Origin: Parcubacteria group bacterium GW2011_GWC1_45_14
Lineage (GTDB): Bacteria > Patescibacteriota > Minisyncoccia > Moranbacterales > GWC2-37-73
Direction of reading: 5' to 3'
NCBI GenBank assembly: GCA_001001345.1
Contig: LCKI01000001.1
Location: 64,339-121,408 of the forward strand
DNA: 57,070 nucleotides
The notes below the pieces were generated by a model. It was not told where the DNA came from and searched no databases. It saw nothing but the letters and a program-made list of their open reading frames with translations. A program made the position numbers and the translations under genes. Positions 24,163-33,098 of the stretch are shown here, piece after piece (positions within the stretch are counted from its first letter, which is position 1; each line of letters begins with the position of its first letter).

Positions 24163-25386
24163 TTGGAGAGCGGAGCCATCGGTACGGCGGGAGTCCCTTC
24201 GGGAGCGTCGACTGGAAAATTCGAGGCATTGGAACTTCGTGACGGCGATGAAAAAAGATATGGAGGACTGGGAGTGCTTAAAGCCGTGGCCAATGTGGAT
24301 GGTCCGATCAGATCAGCTTTGATCGGCAAGGATGCGAAAAAGCAAACGGAAATAGACGAATTGATGTTGGAGCTGGACGGTACGGAAAATAAATCCAAAT
24401 TGGGAGCTAATGCTATCTTGGGAGTTTCTTTAGCTGTCTGCAAAGCGGCAGCGGCGCATGAAAAAAAACCGCTCTACGAATATATTTCAGAGATTTCAGG
24501 CCTTGGAGGGAAAAAATTGAAGACGCCGATCCCCATGTTCAATGTGCTCAATGGCGGACAGCATGCGGATTCTGGCCTTAGCGTGCAGGAATTCAAAATT
24601 GTTCCGGACGGTATTAAAAAGTTTTCGGAGCAGCTTAGGGCGGGAAGCGAAGTTTTCCATAAGTTGAAAAAGATTTTGGCGGCTGGGGGATACAGCACGA
24701 GCGTCGGAGACGAAGGTGGATTCTCGCCGAAATTGGAAAGCAACACCAAAGCTCTTGAGTTTATCAACAGGGCCATTTCGGAAAGCGGCTATGCGCTGGG
24801 AAACGAAGTTAATCTCGGTCTGGACGTGGCGGCCAATTCCTTTTTTGAGGAAAATGAAAATCATTATGTTTTGAAGCCGGAAGGCGTGACATTGGAAAGG
24901 GACAGGTTGATAAATCTCTATAAGGAATGGATTGAGAAATATTACATCATTTCCGTGGAGGATGGTTTGCATGAGGAGGATTGGGATGGTTGGGCTCAGA
25001 TGCAGGAGAAAATAGCCAAGAAGTCTTTCTTAAACGGACTCATTGGATCCGGAACTAAAGAAACTATGCTGATCGGCGACGACCTTCTGGTTACGAATGT
25101 CAAAAGACTTCAGAAGGCTATCGAGCATAAATCTTGTAACAGCGTGCTTATCAAGGTCAATCAGATCGGCAGCCTTTCGGAGACCTTCGACTGCATCAGG
25201 TTGGCAAAGAAAAACAAGATGCGAACGGTCATCTCCCACCGAAGTGGGGAAACGACGGATGAGTTCATTTCGGATTTGGCCGTCGGAACAGGTGCTGATT
25301 ACATGAAATCAGGGTCTCTTTCCAGGGGGGAAAGAATCTGTAAATACAACCGCTTGGCAAAAATAGAGCAGGAACTTAACAAATAA
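24163..25386 (+). CDS. eno: Enolase with a damaged or abnormal N-terminus
   Basis: From codon 24163 on, the protein is a complete enolase body. It has VPSGASTG, GGQHADSG, EFKIVP, GDEGGFSP, LGLDVAANSF, SVEDGLHEEDW, LIGDDLLVTN, VLIKVNQIGS, SHRSGETTD and MKSGSLSRGERICKYNRL, which include the metal ligands and both catalytic lysines. The expected first 27 residues are not in frame. ATG TCT AAG ATA AAA AAT (24141, MSKIKN, a normal enolase start) is followed directly by codons for ELESGAIGTAG in another frame. About 56 nt, including the AREILDSRGNPTVE strand, seem deleted. Only a TTG without Shine-Dalgarno could start the body. It could be a real deletion, an unusual start or an assembly error. Confidence 0.88.
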   Translation: MESGAIGTAGVPSGASTGKFEALELRDGDEKRYGGLGVLKAVANVDGPIRSALIGKDAKKQTEIDELMLELDGTENKSKLGANAILGVSLAVCKAAAAHEKKPLYEYISEISGLGGKKLKTPIPMFNVLNGGQHADSGLSVQEFKIVPDGIKKFSEQLRAGSEVFHKLKKILAAGGYSTSVGDEGGFSPKLESNTKALEFINRAISESGYALGNEVNLGLDVAANSFFEENENHYVLKPEGVTLERDRLINLYKEWIEKYYIISVEDGLHEEDWDGWAQMQEKIAKKSFLNGLIGSGTKETMLIGDDLLVTNVKRLQKAIEHKSCNSVLIKVNQIGSLSETFDCIRLAKKNKMRTVISHRSGETTDEFISDLAVGTGADYMKSGSLSRGERICKYNRLAKIEQELNK

Positions 25387-25402
25387 AAACTCAATAGTAA
25401 AA

Positions 25403-26467
25403 ATGTTTAGGGATCTTTTTTCAAAATCAAAACGTAAGTCCAGGAAAAAAGGAGGAACAAGCGGGCAGGTTATCTGCATCGGTTCTTCTTCGAAGGATGT
25501 GTTTTTTCCTACGGATAAAGGTTTGGTTTTTGAAACTCCGGAGGATGTCACCGCGCAGAAAAAAATAGCTTTTGAATTGGGGGCTAAGTACCAGGTGGAC
25601 GAACGTTTTGAAACGGTCGGAGGATGCGCCGCGAATGTCGCTTGCGGATTGTCGCGCCTCGGAATCAATGCCCATTGTTGCACGAAGATCGGAGACGACT
25701 CCATCGGGGAATGGATCCGGGAGGAGTTGGAAAAAAAAGGAGTGGGATTGGAATCCTTGCAGAAGGAAAAAAATTGCAAGAGCGACCTCTCCTTTATCCT
25801 GGTTGATGCCAAAACCGGAGAGCGCACAGTTTTTTCCGATCGCAGTGCCAATGATAAATTGGAAATAATTCCAAAAAAGCTCCGCAAGGCGGATTGGCTT
25901 TTCATAAGCTCTCTTAACGGGGCATGGCAGGAAAATCTGAATAAAATATTGTCCTTTTCGGAGAGCAAGAAAAAACGAGTCGCTTTCAACCCTGGACAAA
26001 AAAACATCGCGACTGATCCGGAAGCGGTCATTGGGGCGATTTCCCGCTCGGAACTTTTGATGCTGAACAAGGATGAAGCATTGGAAATCGTAACGCATGT
26101 CTCATTGGGTGCAAACAGGAAACAGCTGAACGATGAGGCATTCCTTTTGAATTCTTTGAAAAACTTGGGACCGCGCATTATTTTGATAACCGACGGCATA
26201 CGCGGAGCATGGGCTTTGAATGACAACGGCATTTTGCACGCTGCGGCTATGGTGGTCGAGGCTGTCGATACCACCGGCTCAGGGGACGCGTTCACTAGCG
26301 GATTTTTCGCAGGAGTCTTGAAGGGAAAGAATCTGCGCGAAGCCTTAGGTTGGGGAATAATGAACAGCAGCAGCTCGGTGAAGGAATATGGGGGGCAGAA
26401 GGGCTTGTTGGTGGAGCGGGAAGTTGCCAATCTCGCGAAAAAAGTAAAAATCGAAACGATAAATTGA
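25403..26467 (+). CDS. PfkB-family carbohydrate kinase
   Basis: 354 aa. A ~20-residue basic N-terminus (SKRKSRKKGG) precedes the ribokinase fold. The substrate-side signature is ETVGGCAANVACGLSRLG, and the ATP/anion-hole signature VDTTGSGDAFTSGF carries the catalytic Asp. Substrates of this family include ribose, fructose-6-phosphate, tagatose phosphate and nucleosides. The position after enolase suggests sugar metabolism, but the specificity cannot be read. The start is 16 nt after eno. Confidence 0.9.
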   Translation: MFRDLFSKSKRKSRKKGGTSGQVICIGSSSKDVFFPTDKGLVFETPEDVTAQKKIAFELGAKYQVDERFETVGGCAANVACGLSRLGINAHCCTKIGDDSIGEWIREELEKKGVGLESLQKEKNCKSDLSFILVDAKTGERTVFSDRSANDKLEIIPKKLRKADWLFISSLNGAWQENLNKILSFSESKKKRVAFNPGQKNIATDPEAVIGAISRSELLMLNKDEALEIVTHVSLGANRKQLNDEAFLLNSLKNLGPRIILITDGIRGAWALNDNGILHAAAMVVEAVDTTGSGDAFTSGFFAGVLKGKNLREALGWGIMNSSSSVKEYGGQKGLLVEREVANLAKKVKIETIN

Positions 26468-26473
26468 TATCTT

Positions 26474-27739
26474 ATGTCTTTTTTTTCCAAGATTTCCCTG
26501 GGAGGGAAATCTGAAAACTTAATAGCGCTGGACATCGGGACCGAATTCGCAAAGGCCCTTGTTTTTCGGACCCATATCGAAGGAGAAAATGTCATCGGTG
26601 AGGTTTTGGGAGTCGGAAAGGAAAGGCAAAGGCACGGGAACATGCAAAGTGGCGCGGTTTCGGATATTTCCGGAGTGATAGAGACTTGCAGGAGGGCTAT
26701 TTCTGAAGCGCAAGAAAAAGCGGGTATTAAAAAAATCAAAAAGACTATTATCGGGATAGCTGGGGAACTGGTGAAGGGAACGACGACGACGGTCCATTAT
26801 GAAAGGGCGAGGTCTGAGAGCAGGATAGATCTGTCGGAACTGAAAAACATCATCCAGCGCGTGCAATTTAAAGCTTTCGAAAGAATCAAGCAGCAGATAG
26901 CCTGGGACACGGGACAGGATGACATTGACATTAAGCTTATCAATGCGGCGATAGTCGATGTACGTATCGACGGGTACCAGGTGAAAAACCCGATCGGCTT
27001 TCAAGGCAAAGACGTCTCTATCAGCATCTTCAATGCATATGCCCCGATGATCCATCTTGGAGCGGTGCATTCTATCGCTGACGAACTCGGACTGGAGCTT
27101 CTTTCAATAGCAGCAGAGCCATATGCGGTCGCCAGAAGCGTCGATTATGACGACGTCTTGGATTTCAACGCGATTTTCATCGATATCGGCGGAGGAACAA
27201 GCGACATCGCTGTTGTCAGGAACGGCGGATTGGAAGGAACCAAGATGTTCGCTTTCGGAGGAAGAGCTTTTACGAAAAAATTGGCCCAGGAGCTAGGCGT
27301 TCCTTTTGAAGAGGCGGAGAATCTTAAGATAAGCTATGCTGAAGGCAAGTTGGGCGCGGATGTTACGGAAAAAATAGACAAGATTCTGGCTAATGATTGC
27401 CAAGTTTGGCTCGGAGGGGTCGAATTGTCCCTGGCTGAATTCGCGGAATCCGACGTTCTTCCCTCGAAGATATTGCTCTGCGGAGGAGGTTCTGCATTGC
27501 CTGGAATTAAAAAAGCGCTTTCTTCGCAGGAGTGGGTGAAAAGTCTTCCTTTCGCCAAAGCCCCTTCGGTAAGTTTTCTCCAACCCAAGGATGTGGCTAG
27601 GATCATCGATAGGACGGAGGAGTTGAAAAACCCCCAGGATGTGACCCCGATGGGATTGGCCAATTTGGCGTTGGATATCGCCGGTGAGGAAAAGGTGATA
27701 GCTGGGATTTTGCGAAGGATAGTGCAAAACATCGATTAA
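26474..27739 (+). CDS. FtsA-like actin-fold ATPase
   Basis: 421 aa. Actin-type nucleotide-binding motifs are in order: phosphate 1 ALDIGTEFAKAL (~residue 20), an SHS2-type insertion, phosphate 2 FIDIGGGTSDIAV (~235) and adenosine LCGGGSALPGI (~336). Members are FtsA (division) and PilM (type IV pili). No C-terminal amphipathic FtsA tail is obvious. The next gene (50 nt away) encodes a single-pass membrane protein with a large outer domain. A PilM/PilN-like or divisome-like pair is therefore more plausible than classical FtsA-FtsZ, since ftsZ is absent here. Confidence 0.8.
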   Translation: MSFFSKISLGGKSENLIALDIGTEFAKALVFRTHIEGENVIGEVLGVGKERQRHGNMQSGAVSDISGVIETCRRAISEAQEKAGIKKIKKTIIGIAGELVKGTTTTVHYERARSESRIDLSELKNIIQRVQFKAFERIKQQIAWDTGQDDIDIKLINAAIVDVRIDGYQVKNPIGFQGKDVSISIFNAYAPMIHLGAVHSIADELGLELLSIAAEPYAVARSVDYDDVLDFNAIFIDIGGGTSDIAVVRNGGLEGTKMFAFGGRAFTKKLAQELGVPFEEAENLKISYAEGKLGADVTEKIDKILANDCQVWLGGVELSLAEFAESDVLPSKILLCGGGSALPGIKKALSSQEWVKSLPFAKAPSVSFLQPKDVARIIDRTEELKNPQDVTPMGLANLALDIAGEEKVIAGILRRIVQNID

Positions 27740-27788
27740 CGGCTTTTCAAAAAATTTCAATACCATTCAATTTTTAAAAGACAAGACT

Positions 27789-29690
27789 ATGCACCAGACT
27801 TTTTATATCGATGTCGACGAGGAAATATCTTCGGTTATCGACAAGTTGCGTAAATCGCTGGCCGTCGAGAATTATTTCGTCGTCACCAAGCGCGCCTTGG
27901 TCGTGCAGAGCATTGTCAATTTAAAGCTTCTCAAAAGGGAGGCTGAGAAGATCAAGAAGGGCATAGTGATAGTGACCGCCGACGAGCAGACTATGAAGAT
28001 GGCCGAAAGGGCTGGAATAAAGGCACAGGCATCGATGGAGGGTCTGGATTTTGTCGAGGATGAAAGCACTGAAAGCGATGTGGTAGAGATTCCGGTAGAG
28101 CCAGATTTCGCTAAACAGAAAAAGAAAAGATTGGTCGGAGTGGGTTCGTCGGATTATTATGGCGGATCGGCTGGGCAGGTTATTGTCGTAAATGAAGAGC
28201 AGGAAGAAGAGGAATTGGCCGAATCGTCGGACAGCTCAATCGCTGAACCTGAAACTCCAAGAAAGCCGGTTAGAAGGATGGATGATTTCAAGAAAAATAC
28301 GGACTCCCTGGAGCGTTCTTCTTCTGACGGAATCAGGAAGCCGCAAGTAAAAGTTCCTCCACGTGCAGTAAAAAGGACGGAAGGTATAAACTACGATCTC
28401 AAAGAATCTTTCGAGGCATTCCTTGATCCGGAAAAAGAAAAAAAGTTTGATAGGATATTCCACAATCAACCGCAAAAAATAGTTCCTCAGGAAAAAAGAA
28501 TGGAGCCAGCGAACGAAGGCGGCGGCGGAAAAAATTTCATATTCGCTTTCGTTTTGATGGCCCTGCTTTTCTTCGCAGGCGCGGCTGCTTACCTTTTTGT
28601 TCCGAGTGCGGACGTGGTCGTGTATCTGGACACTGAAAACAAGAATGTCAGTTCAAGTATAACTGCTGACGCAGGCCAACAGGCGGTGGATGTTGAAAAC
28701 TTGAAGATTCCGGCGCGTCTTATCGAAAAAGAGAGCGAGATAACACTGTCCAGTGAGGCGACCGGGGTCAGTGAGTCGGCAGGGCAAAAGGCCAAGGGAA
28801 CGTTGGTTGTCTATAATGAATATAGCGCCTCACCTCAGCCGCTCATTGCTACGACCAGGTTCGAAACCGAAGACGGCAAGATTTTCCGCTTAGTCAGGGA
28901 TATTTCCGTTCCCGGCATGAGTAATGTCGGAGGCAAAACAAGTCCTGGGGCCATCGAAGTCGAAGTTGTTGCTGATATGTCCGGAGAATCATACAATATC
29001 GAACCCTCATCATTTACGGTTCCGGGTCTCAAAGGAACGGATAAATACAATAAGGTCTACGCTAAATCTTCCAAAGCCATGGCCGGGGGAGGCGTCCTTG
29101 GGGACGCCGCTAAAATCGTGAGCCAATCCGATATGGATGAAGCCAAGAGGAAAACGGAAGAGTCTATTAAGGAAAAAATTGGAGAACTGATAAAAGGAGA
29201 GCTCGGGGAGGGCGAAGTGATCGTTTCCCAGGCATCGAAAATTGATATTACGGATTCCATTCCCTATGCCCAGGTCGGGGATTTGAAAAGCTCCTTTGAT
29301 TATCAAGTAAGAGCCAAACTGACAGCATTTGTCGTCCAAGAAAAAGATATAAAGGAGATTTCGTCGAAGTCTTATCGTGAGAGCAGTAAGAAGCCGTACG
29401 AATATGCGATTGATAATGTGTCCTTTGAGTTTGAAAGCGCCGAGTCAGATTTCGAAAACAAGAAAGTCTTGCTGAAGGTGGGTTCCCAGGTTTCGGCAAG
29501 GCCAGTTTTTGATAGTGAAGGATTCAAAAAGAAGCTTGCGGCGAAAGATGAAAACCAAATCAGGGAGGTCATGAAAGGCTTTCCTCAGATAAAGAATCTG
29601 GAAATCAGCGTTAGGCCGGATTTCCTCTCAACCACGCCAAGATTTGACAGTAGGATAAGCCTGGAAGTCAAGGATTTTCAGGGGAGGTGA
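27789..29690 (+). CDS. Large single-pass membrane protein, Patescibacteria type
   Basis: 633 aa. Residues 1-90 form an alpha/beta domain (ISSVIDKLRKSLA, LVVQSIVNLKLLKREAEK, VIVTADEQTMKMAERAGI) that I recall from other Patescibacteria proteins. Residues 90-240 are acidic, low-complexity linker. One transmembrane helix, FIFAFVLMALLFFAGAAAYLFV, lies at about 248-270. The remaining ~360 residues are beta-rich and extracytoplasmic, with repeated 'sv.y.......G..' strands like baseplate-J or pilus-assembly domains. It is probably the membrane partner of the FtsA-like ATPase upstream. Function unknown. Confidence 0.75.
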   Translation: MHQTFYIDVDEEISSVIDKLRKSLAVENYFVVTKRALVVQSIVNLKLLKREAEKIKKGIVIVTADEQTMKMAERAGIKAQASMEGLDFVEDESTESDVVEIPVEPDFAKQKKKRLVGVGSSDYYGGSAGQVIVVNEEQEEEELAESSDSSIAEPETPRKPVRRMDDFKKNTDSLERSSSDGIRKPQVKVPPRAVKRTEGINYDLKESFEAFLDPEKEKKFDRIFHNQPQKIVPQEKRMEPANEGGGGKNFIFAFVLMALLFFAGAAAYLFVPSADVVVYLDTENKNVSSSITADAGQQAVDVENLKIPARLIEKESEITLSSEATGVSESAGQKAKGTLVVYNEYSASPQPLIATTRFETEDGKIFRLVRDISVPGMSNVGGKTSPGAIEVEVVADMSGESYNIEPSSFTVPGLKGTDKYNKVYAKSSKAMAGGGVLGDAAKIVSQSDMDEAKRKTEESIKEKIGELIKGELGEGEVIVSQASKIDITDSIPYAQVGDLKSSFDYQVRAKLTAFVVQEKDIKEISSKSYRESSKKPYEYAIDNVSFEFESAESDFENKKVLLKVGSQVSARPVFDSEGFKKKLAAKDENQIREVMKGFPQIKNLEISVRPDFLSTTPRFDSRISLEVKDFQGR

Positions 29691-29707
29691 TTCGGAGAAA
29701 CGGGGTG

Positions 29708-29736
29708 TTGACAGAAAAAACAATACCTGTTAACAT
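29708..29736 (+). promoter_or_regulatory. Promoter of the ribosomal protein operon
   Basis: TTGACA, 17-nt spacer, TAACAT, the best promoter match before infA. It implies a leader of about 125 nt before infA, long enough for autoregulation. The leader contains an 8-codon ORF (MRSRTRGK) without a Shine-Dalgarno. Confidence 0.65.
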
Positions 29737-29868
29737 ATGTTTACGCTATCTGAAAACTTAATATGAGGTCCAGAACTAGAGGAAAATAACTTCAACCAAG
29801 GCACGAATAAGGAAAGTTTTTCTGGAAATAATAAACCTCTGTTTTTATGTTGTCGTTTAAAAGAAATT

Positions 29869-30084
29869 ATGGCAGATAAAGAGCTGATAAAATTAGAAGG
29901 AGTTATCATTGAGACGTTGCCTAGCACCACCTTTAAGGTGAAACTGGATAACGGTCATGAAGTGCTTGCTCATATATCCGGAAGGATGCGGGTGAATTAT
30001 ATCCGCCTTTTACCCGGAGACAGAGTCATCCTTGAAATGAGTCCTTATGATCTCACGAAAGGCAGGATAACCAAAAGAATGTAA
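29869..30084 (+). CDS. infA: Translation initiation factor IF-1
   Basis: 71 aa, the standard length. It is a single S1/OB fold ([56 protein letters not shown]). It binds the A site of the 30S subunit during initiation. First gene of the infA-rpmJ-rpsM-rpsK-rpsD-rpoA-rplQ series. secY, adk and map, common just upstream in bacteria, are absent here. Confidence 0.97.
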   Translation: MADKELIKLEGVIIETLPSTTFKVKLDNGHEVLAHISGRMRVNYIRLLPGDRVILEMSPYDLTKGRITKRM

Positions 30085-30170
30085 AAACAACTAACTACTA
30101 ACCACAAACTACTAACGACAAACAATTATCCGGGATCGGTGTAGTAAGATGTAAGTCGTAAGTTGTCAGA
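30085..30170. repeat. Word-repeat spacer between infA and rpmJ
   Basis: ACTAACTACTAACCACAAACTACTAACGACAAAC in the first half and TAGTAAGATGTAAGTCGTAAGTTGTC in the second are imperfect complements around ATCCGGGATCGG. Confidence 0.55.
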
Positions 30171-30177
30171 TAAAAAC

Positions 30178-30291
30178 ATGAAAGTCAGAGCATCAGTAAA
30201 AAAAATATGTGCCAAATGCAAGGTTGTTAAGCGTAGAGGAAAAGTCTATGTGATTTGTTCTACTCCGAAACATAAGCAAAGGCAGGGCTAA
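30178..30291 (+). CDS. rpmJ: 50S ribosomal protein L36
   Basis: 37 aa, too short for the ORF track. [20 protein letters not shown] and the end [10 protein letters not shown] are typical. The zinc ligands are C-x2-C (CAKC), a third Cys (VICS) and a His (KHKQ). It lies in its normal place between infA and rpsM. Confidence 0.97.
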   Translation: MKVRASVKKICAKCKVVKRRGKVYVICSTPKHKQRQG

Positions 30292-30341
30292 GACGGTTTT
30301 AAATTTTAAATTTGAATTTTAAATTTCAAGGTAATATATAT

Positions 30342-30728
30342 ATGATTAGAATCGCAGGTATAAACCTTCCAGACGAAAAGAAAATAAAGGTCGCTTTGAC
30401 TTATGTTTATGGCATAGGTCCTTCTACGAGCGTAAAAATCCTGGAGAAAGTCGGAGTTGACAAAGAATTAAGAACCAAGGACGTAAACGCCGAAGACGCC
30501 AACAAGCTCAGGGATGAAATCGAGAAACTTTACAAGGTTGAGGGAGAGCTCAAGCATGAGGTGAAGATGAACGTGAAGAGACTCAAAGAAATCGGATGCC
30601 ACAGGGGAACCCGCCATCAGAAAGGACTTCCTGTCAGAGGACAAAGGACCAAGACTAACAGCAGGACCGTTCGCGGAAATACCAGAAAGACGATGGGAAG
30701 CGGAAGAAAGACTGCTGAGAAAACCTAG
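30342..30728 (+). CDS. rpsM: 30S ribosomal protein S13
   Basis: 128 aa from MIRIAGINLP (ATG 30342). The ORF-track start is a TTG inside the AT-rich spacer. The helix-two-turn-helix region (LTYVYGIGPSTSVKIL) and the basic C-terminal tail (HRGTRHQKGLPVRGQRTKTN, then RTVRG) that contacts the P-site tRNA are complete. An AAGG stretch precedes the start but spacing is poor. Confidence 0.97.
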   Translation: MIRIAGINLPDEKKIKVALTYVYGIGPSTSVKILEKVGVDKELRTKDVNAEDANKLRDEIEKLYKVEGELKHEVKMNVKRLKEIGCHRGTRHQKGLPVRGQRTKTNSRTVRGNTRKTMGSGRKTAEKT

Positions 30729-30746
30729 GACTTAGAAGTTGGACAG

Positions 30747-30848
30747 AAATCAAAAATCAAAATCGGAGTCTCGCTCCTTTCCCTGTCATCGGGAATATAC
30801 TGCGGAGCAACGCGACAATTTTGCATTTTGAGATTTAATTTTGAATTA
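30747..30848. repeat. Inverted AT-arm element with GC core before rpsK
   Basis: Arm AAATCAAAAATCAAAAT (30747-30763) pairs with ATTTTGCATTTTGAGATTT (from 30818). The core holds small hairpins (GGAGTCTCGCTCC, TTCCC...GGGAA). The element before rpsI at 33963-34079 has the same plan. Confidence 0.65.
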
Positions 30849-30859
30849 TTAAAGATATT

Positions 30860-31333
30860 ATGGCTGAAGAAGTTACAAAAATTGAAGATGTGAATATCGC
30901 CGAAGCAGGTGAGTCGGTTGCGAAGGAGACGGCACCTGAAGCTTCTGCCACTGAATTGAAGAAAAAGAAGAAAAAGGCGAAACAGCAGATTTCCAAGGGT
31001 CAGGCCCATGTGAAATGCACCTATAATAACACTATGGTGACTATTTCCGACCTCAATGGAGCTATTTTGGGATGGTCAAGTTCCGGTCTTTTGGGATTCA
31101 AGGGTGCCAAAAAAGCCACTCCATATGCAGCTACTCAGGTTGTGGGAGACGTTGCTGAGAAAGTCAAGAAATACGGCATCCAGGAATTGGAAGTGTATGT
31201 AAAGGGAGTTGGAAGCGGACGCGAAGCCTCCATCAGGGCTTTGGCCAACAGGGGATATGACGTGCAAATGATCAAGGACGTCACACCTATCCCTCACAAC
31301 GGATGCAGGGCCAAGAAACCAAGAAGAGTATAG
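30860..31333 (+). CDS. rpsK: 30S ribosomal protein S11
   Basis: 157 aa, about 28 longer than usual because of an N-terminal extension: an acidic/Ala segment, then KKKKKKAKQQ. The conserved body runs from HVKCTYNNTMVTISDLNG to TPIPHNGCRAKKPRRV. S11 binds 16S rRNA in the platform near the Shine-Dalgarno helix, with S18/S21. Confidence 0.97.
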   Translation: MAEEVTKIEDVNIAEAGESVAKETAPEASATELKKKKKKAKQQISKGQAHVKCTYNNTMVTISDLNGAILGWSSSGLLGFKGAKKATPYAATQVVGDVAEKVKKYGIQELEVYVKGVGSGREASIRALANRGYDVQMIKDVTPIPHNGCRAKKPRRV

Positions 31334-31387
31334 TATTAAGCAATAATTTAAAATTTTAAATTTTAAAATTTGAAATTCACATAGGAT

Positions 31388-32020
31388 ATGGCACGAGATT
31401 TGGATTCAAAATGTAAAAAATGCAGAAGAGCCGGAGAGAAGCTCTTTCTTAAGGGTGACCGATGCAATAGCGCCAAATGCGCCGTTGTCAGAAGGCCTTA
31501 TGCTCCAGGACAGCATGGAAAAAATATCTCCAGGGGACTTTCCGAGTTCGGAAAGCAGCTTGCTATGAAGCAGAGGATCAAAAGGATGTATGGTGTCCTC
31601 GAGAAACAGTTTAGGCGACATTTTGACGAAGCGAAAGGAAAGAAAGGTGTTACCGGAGACATGCTTATGGCGAGATTGGAACTCCGTTTGGACAGCGTTG
31701 TGAGGAAAATGGGATTCTCCCAGGCTCCTGCGCAGGCCAGGCAGTTGGTTACCCATGGACATTTCACGGTTAATGGAAAGAAAGTCGATATTCCGTCATT
31801 TGAAGTGAAAATCGGAGATGTCATAGGTATCAATGAAACTAAAAAGGACGGAGCGTTTTTCGCCAGCCAGCTCCCGATCGTGAAGAATAAAAAAGATTTT
31901 CCTTCCTGGATGCAGTTCGACACTGCCAAATTCGAGGGAAAGGTCATTTCTTTGCCTACCAGGGATGAAATCGACGTACATGTCGATCCTCAGATGATCG
32001 TTGAATATTACTCTCGTTAG
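31388..32020 (+). CDS. rpsD: 30S ribosomal protein S4, zinc-binding type
   Basis: 210 aa. The N-terminus keeps the four-cysteine zinc site (CKKC, then C in DRCNS and C in AKCAV), i.e. the C+ form. The S4 RNA-binding domain (MLMARLELRLDSVVRKMGF, ARQLVTHGHFTVNGKKVDIPS) and the family C-terminus follow. S4 nucleates 30S assembly and in many bacteria regulates the alpha operon. Confidence 0.97.
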   Translation: MARDLDSKCKKCRRAGEKLFLKGDRCNSAKCAVVRRPYAPGQHGKNISRGLSEFGKQLAMKQRIKRMYGVLEKQFRRHFDEAKGKKGVTGDMLMARLELRLDSVVRKMGFSQAPAQARQLVTHGHFTVNGKKVDIPSFEVKIGDVIGINETKKDGAFFASQLPIVKNKKDFPSWMQFDTAKFEGKVISLPTRDEIDVHVDPQMIVEYYSR

Positions 32021-32105
32021 TATCTATATTTTTTTAAATCCCAATCATTAATCAGAGTCTGTGGTTTGTGACCAAAAACACGAGCTACAAATTCAGTAAG
32101 AGGAT

Positions 32106-33074
32106 ATGCAGATAGTTTCCCTTCCTCAGAAACCAAAATATACGCCGATCGATGAATTTTCCGGAAAATTTGAAATCTCCGGATGTTATCCTGGTTATGG
32201 CGCGACTCTTGGAAATGCACTCAGGCGCGTTCTTCTTTCTTCCTTGGAAGGTGCGGCTATCAACGCCGTCAAGATAAAAGGAGTTTCCCATGAATTCTCG
32301 ACCATCGACGGGGTCAAAGAGGACGTCGTTCAGATAATTTTGAACCTGAAGAAAATCAGATTCAAGATGCATTCAGATGAACCTGTGAAAGTAAGCCTGA
32401 AATTCAAGGGAGAGGGAGTTATCACTGCGGCTGACATAAAATGCCCTTCAAGCGTGGAAATCGTAAGTAAGGAGCAGGTTATCGCCACTATTACTGACAA
32501 GAAAACCGAATTCGAAATGGAACTCGAGGTTTCCAAGGGTCTTGGATATGTGCCGATCGAGCAGCAAGAGAGAGGAGAGAAAGAGATCGGAGTTATCGTT
32601 ATCGATGCCGTTTACACCCCGATAAGGAGAGTGAACTACGAAGTCGAGAACGCCCGCGTCGGAAAAAGAACCGACTACAACAAGATAACGCTGGAAATAG
32701 TGACTGATGGAAGCATAACTCCGGAGGAAGCTTTCTCGAAAGCCGTCAGCATCCTAGTCGAACAGTTCTCAGCATTGATAGGTATCGAGGTTGAGAAGGA
32801 AGAGGTCAAGGAGGAAGTCAAGGTTGCCGAGATAGTGGAGGAAGTCGCGGTCGAGGAAGAGGCTGTCGATCCGCTCAAGATAAAGATCGAAGAGTTGAAA
32901 TCCCTTTCCACAAGGACATTGAACGTCCTGCAGGCCGGAAACATCAAGAAGGTCAAGGACATCGTCAAATATAACGAGGAAGGAATCCTGGATCTTGAAG
33001 GGATGGGAGAAAAAGGATTGAAGGAAATCAAGAAGGCTGTCGGGGAATTCGGTCTGACCCTTAAGCAGAAATAA
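32106..33074 (+). CDS. rpoA: RNA polymerase alpha subunit
   Basis: 322 aa. NTD (residues 1-225): YGATLGNALRRVLLSSLEGAA dimerisation part, QQERGEKEIGVIVIDAVYTPIRRVNYEVE. The linker is long and unusually Glu/Val-rich (KEEVKEEVKVAEIVEEVAVEEE). The CTD (about 262-322) has the two HhH-type helices (LSTRTLNVLQAGNIKKVKDI, LEGMGEKGLKEIKKAV), so UP-element and activator contacts are possible. Confidence 0.97.
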   Translation: MQIVSLPQKPKYTPIDEFSGKFEISGCYPGYGATLGNALRRVLLSSLEGAAINAVKIKGVSHEFSTIDGVKEDVVQIILNLKKIRFKMHSDEPVKVSLKFKGEGVITAADIKCPSSVEIVSKEQVIATITDKKTEFEMELEVSKGLGYVPIEQQERGEKEIGVIVIDAVYTPIRRVNYEVENARVGKRTDYNKITLEIVTDGSITPEEAFSKAVSILVEQFSALIGIEVEKEEVKEEVKVAEIVEEVAVEEEAVDPLKIKIEELKSLSTRTLNVLQAGNIKKVKDIVKYNEEGILDLEGMGEKGLKEIKKAVGEFGLTLKQK

Positions 33075-33098
33075 TCAGCAAGTTCAAACAAGAAAAGT

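Noticed and set aside
25309-26739. 476-aa minus-strand ORF across the PfkB kinase
   Set aside because: Ser/Phe-rich shadow covering parts of three confident plus-strand genes.
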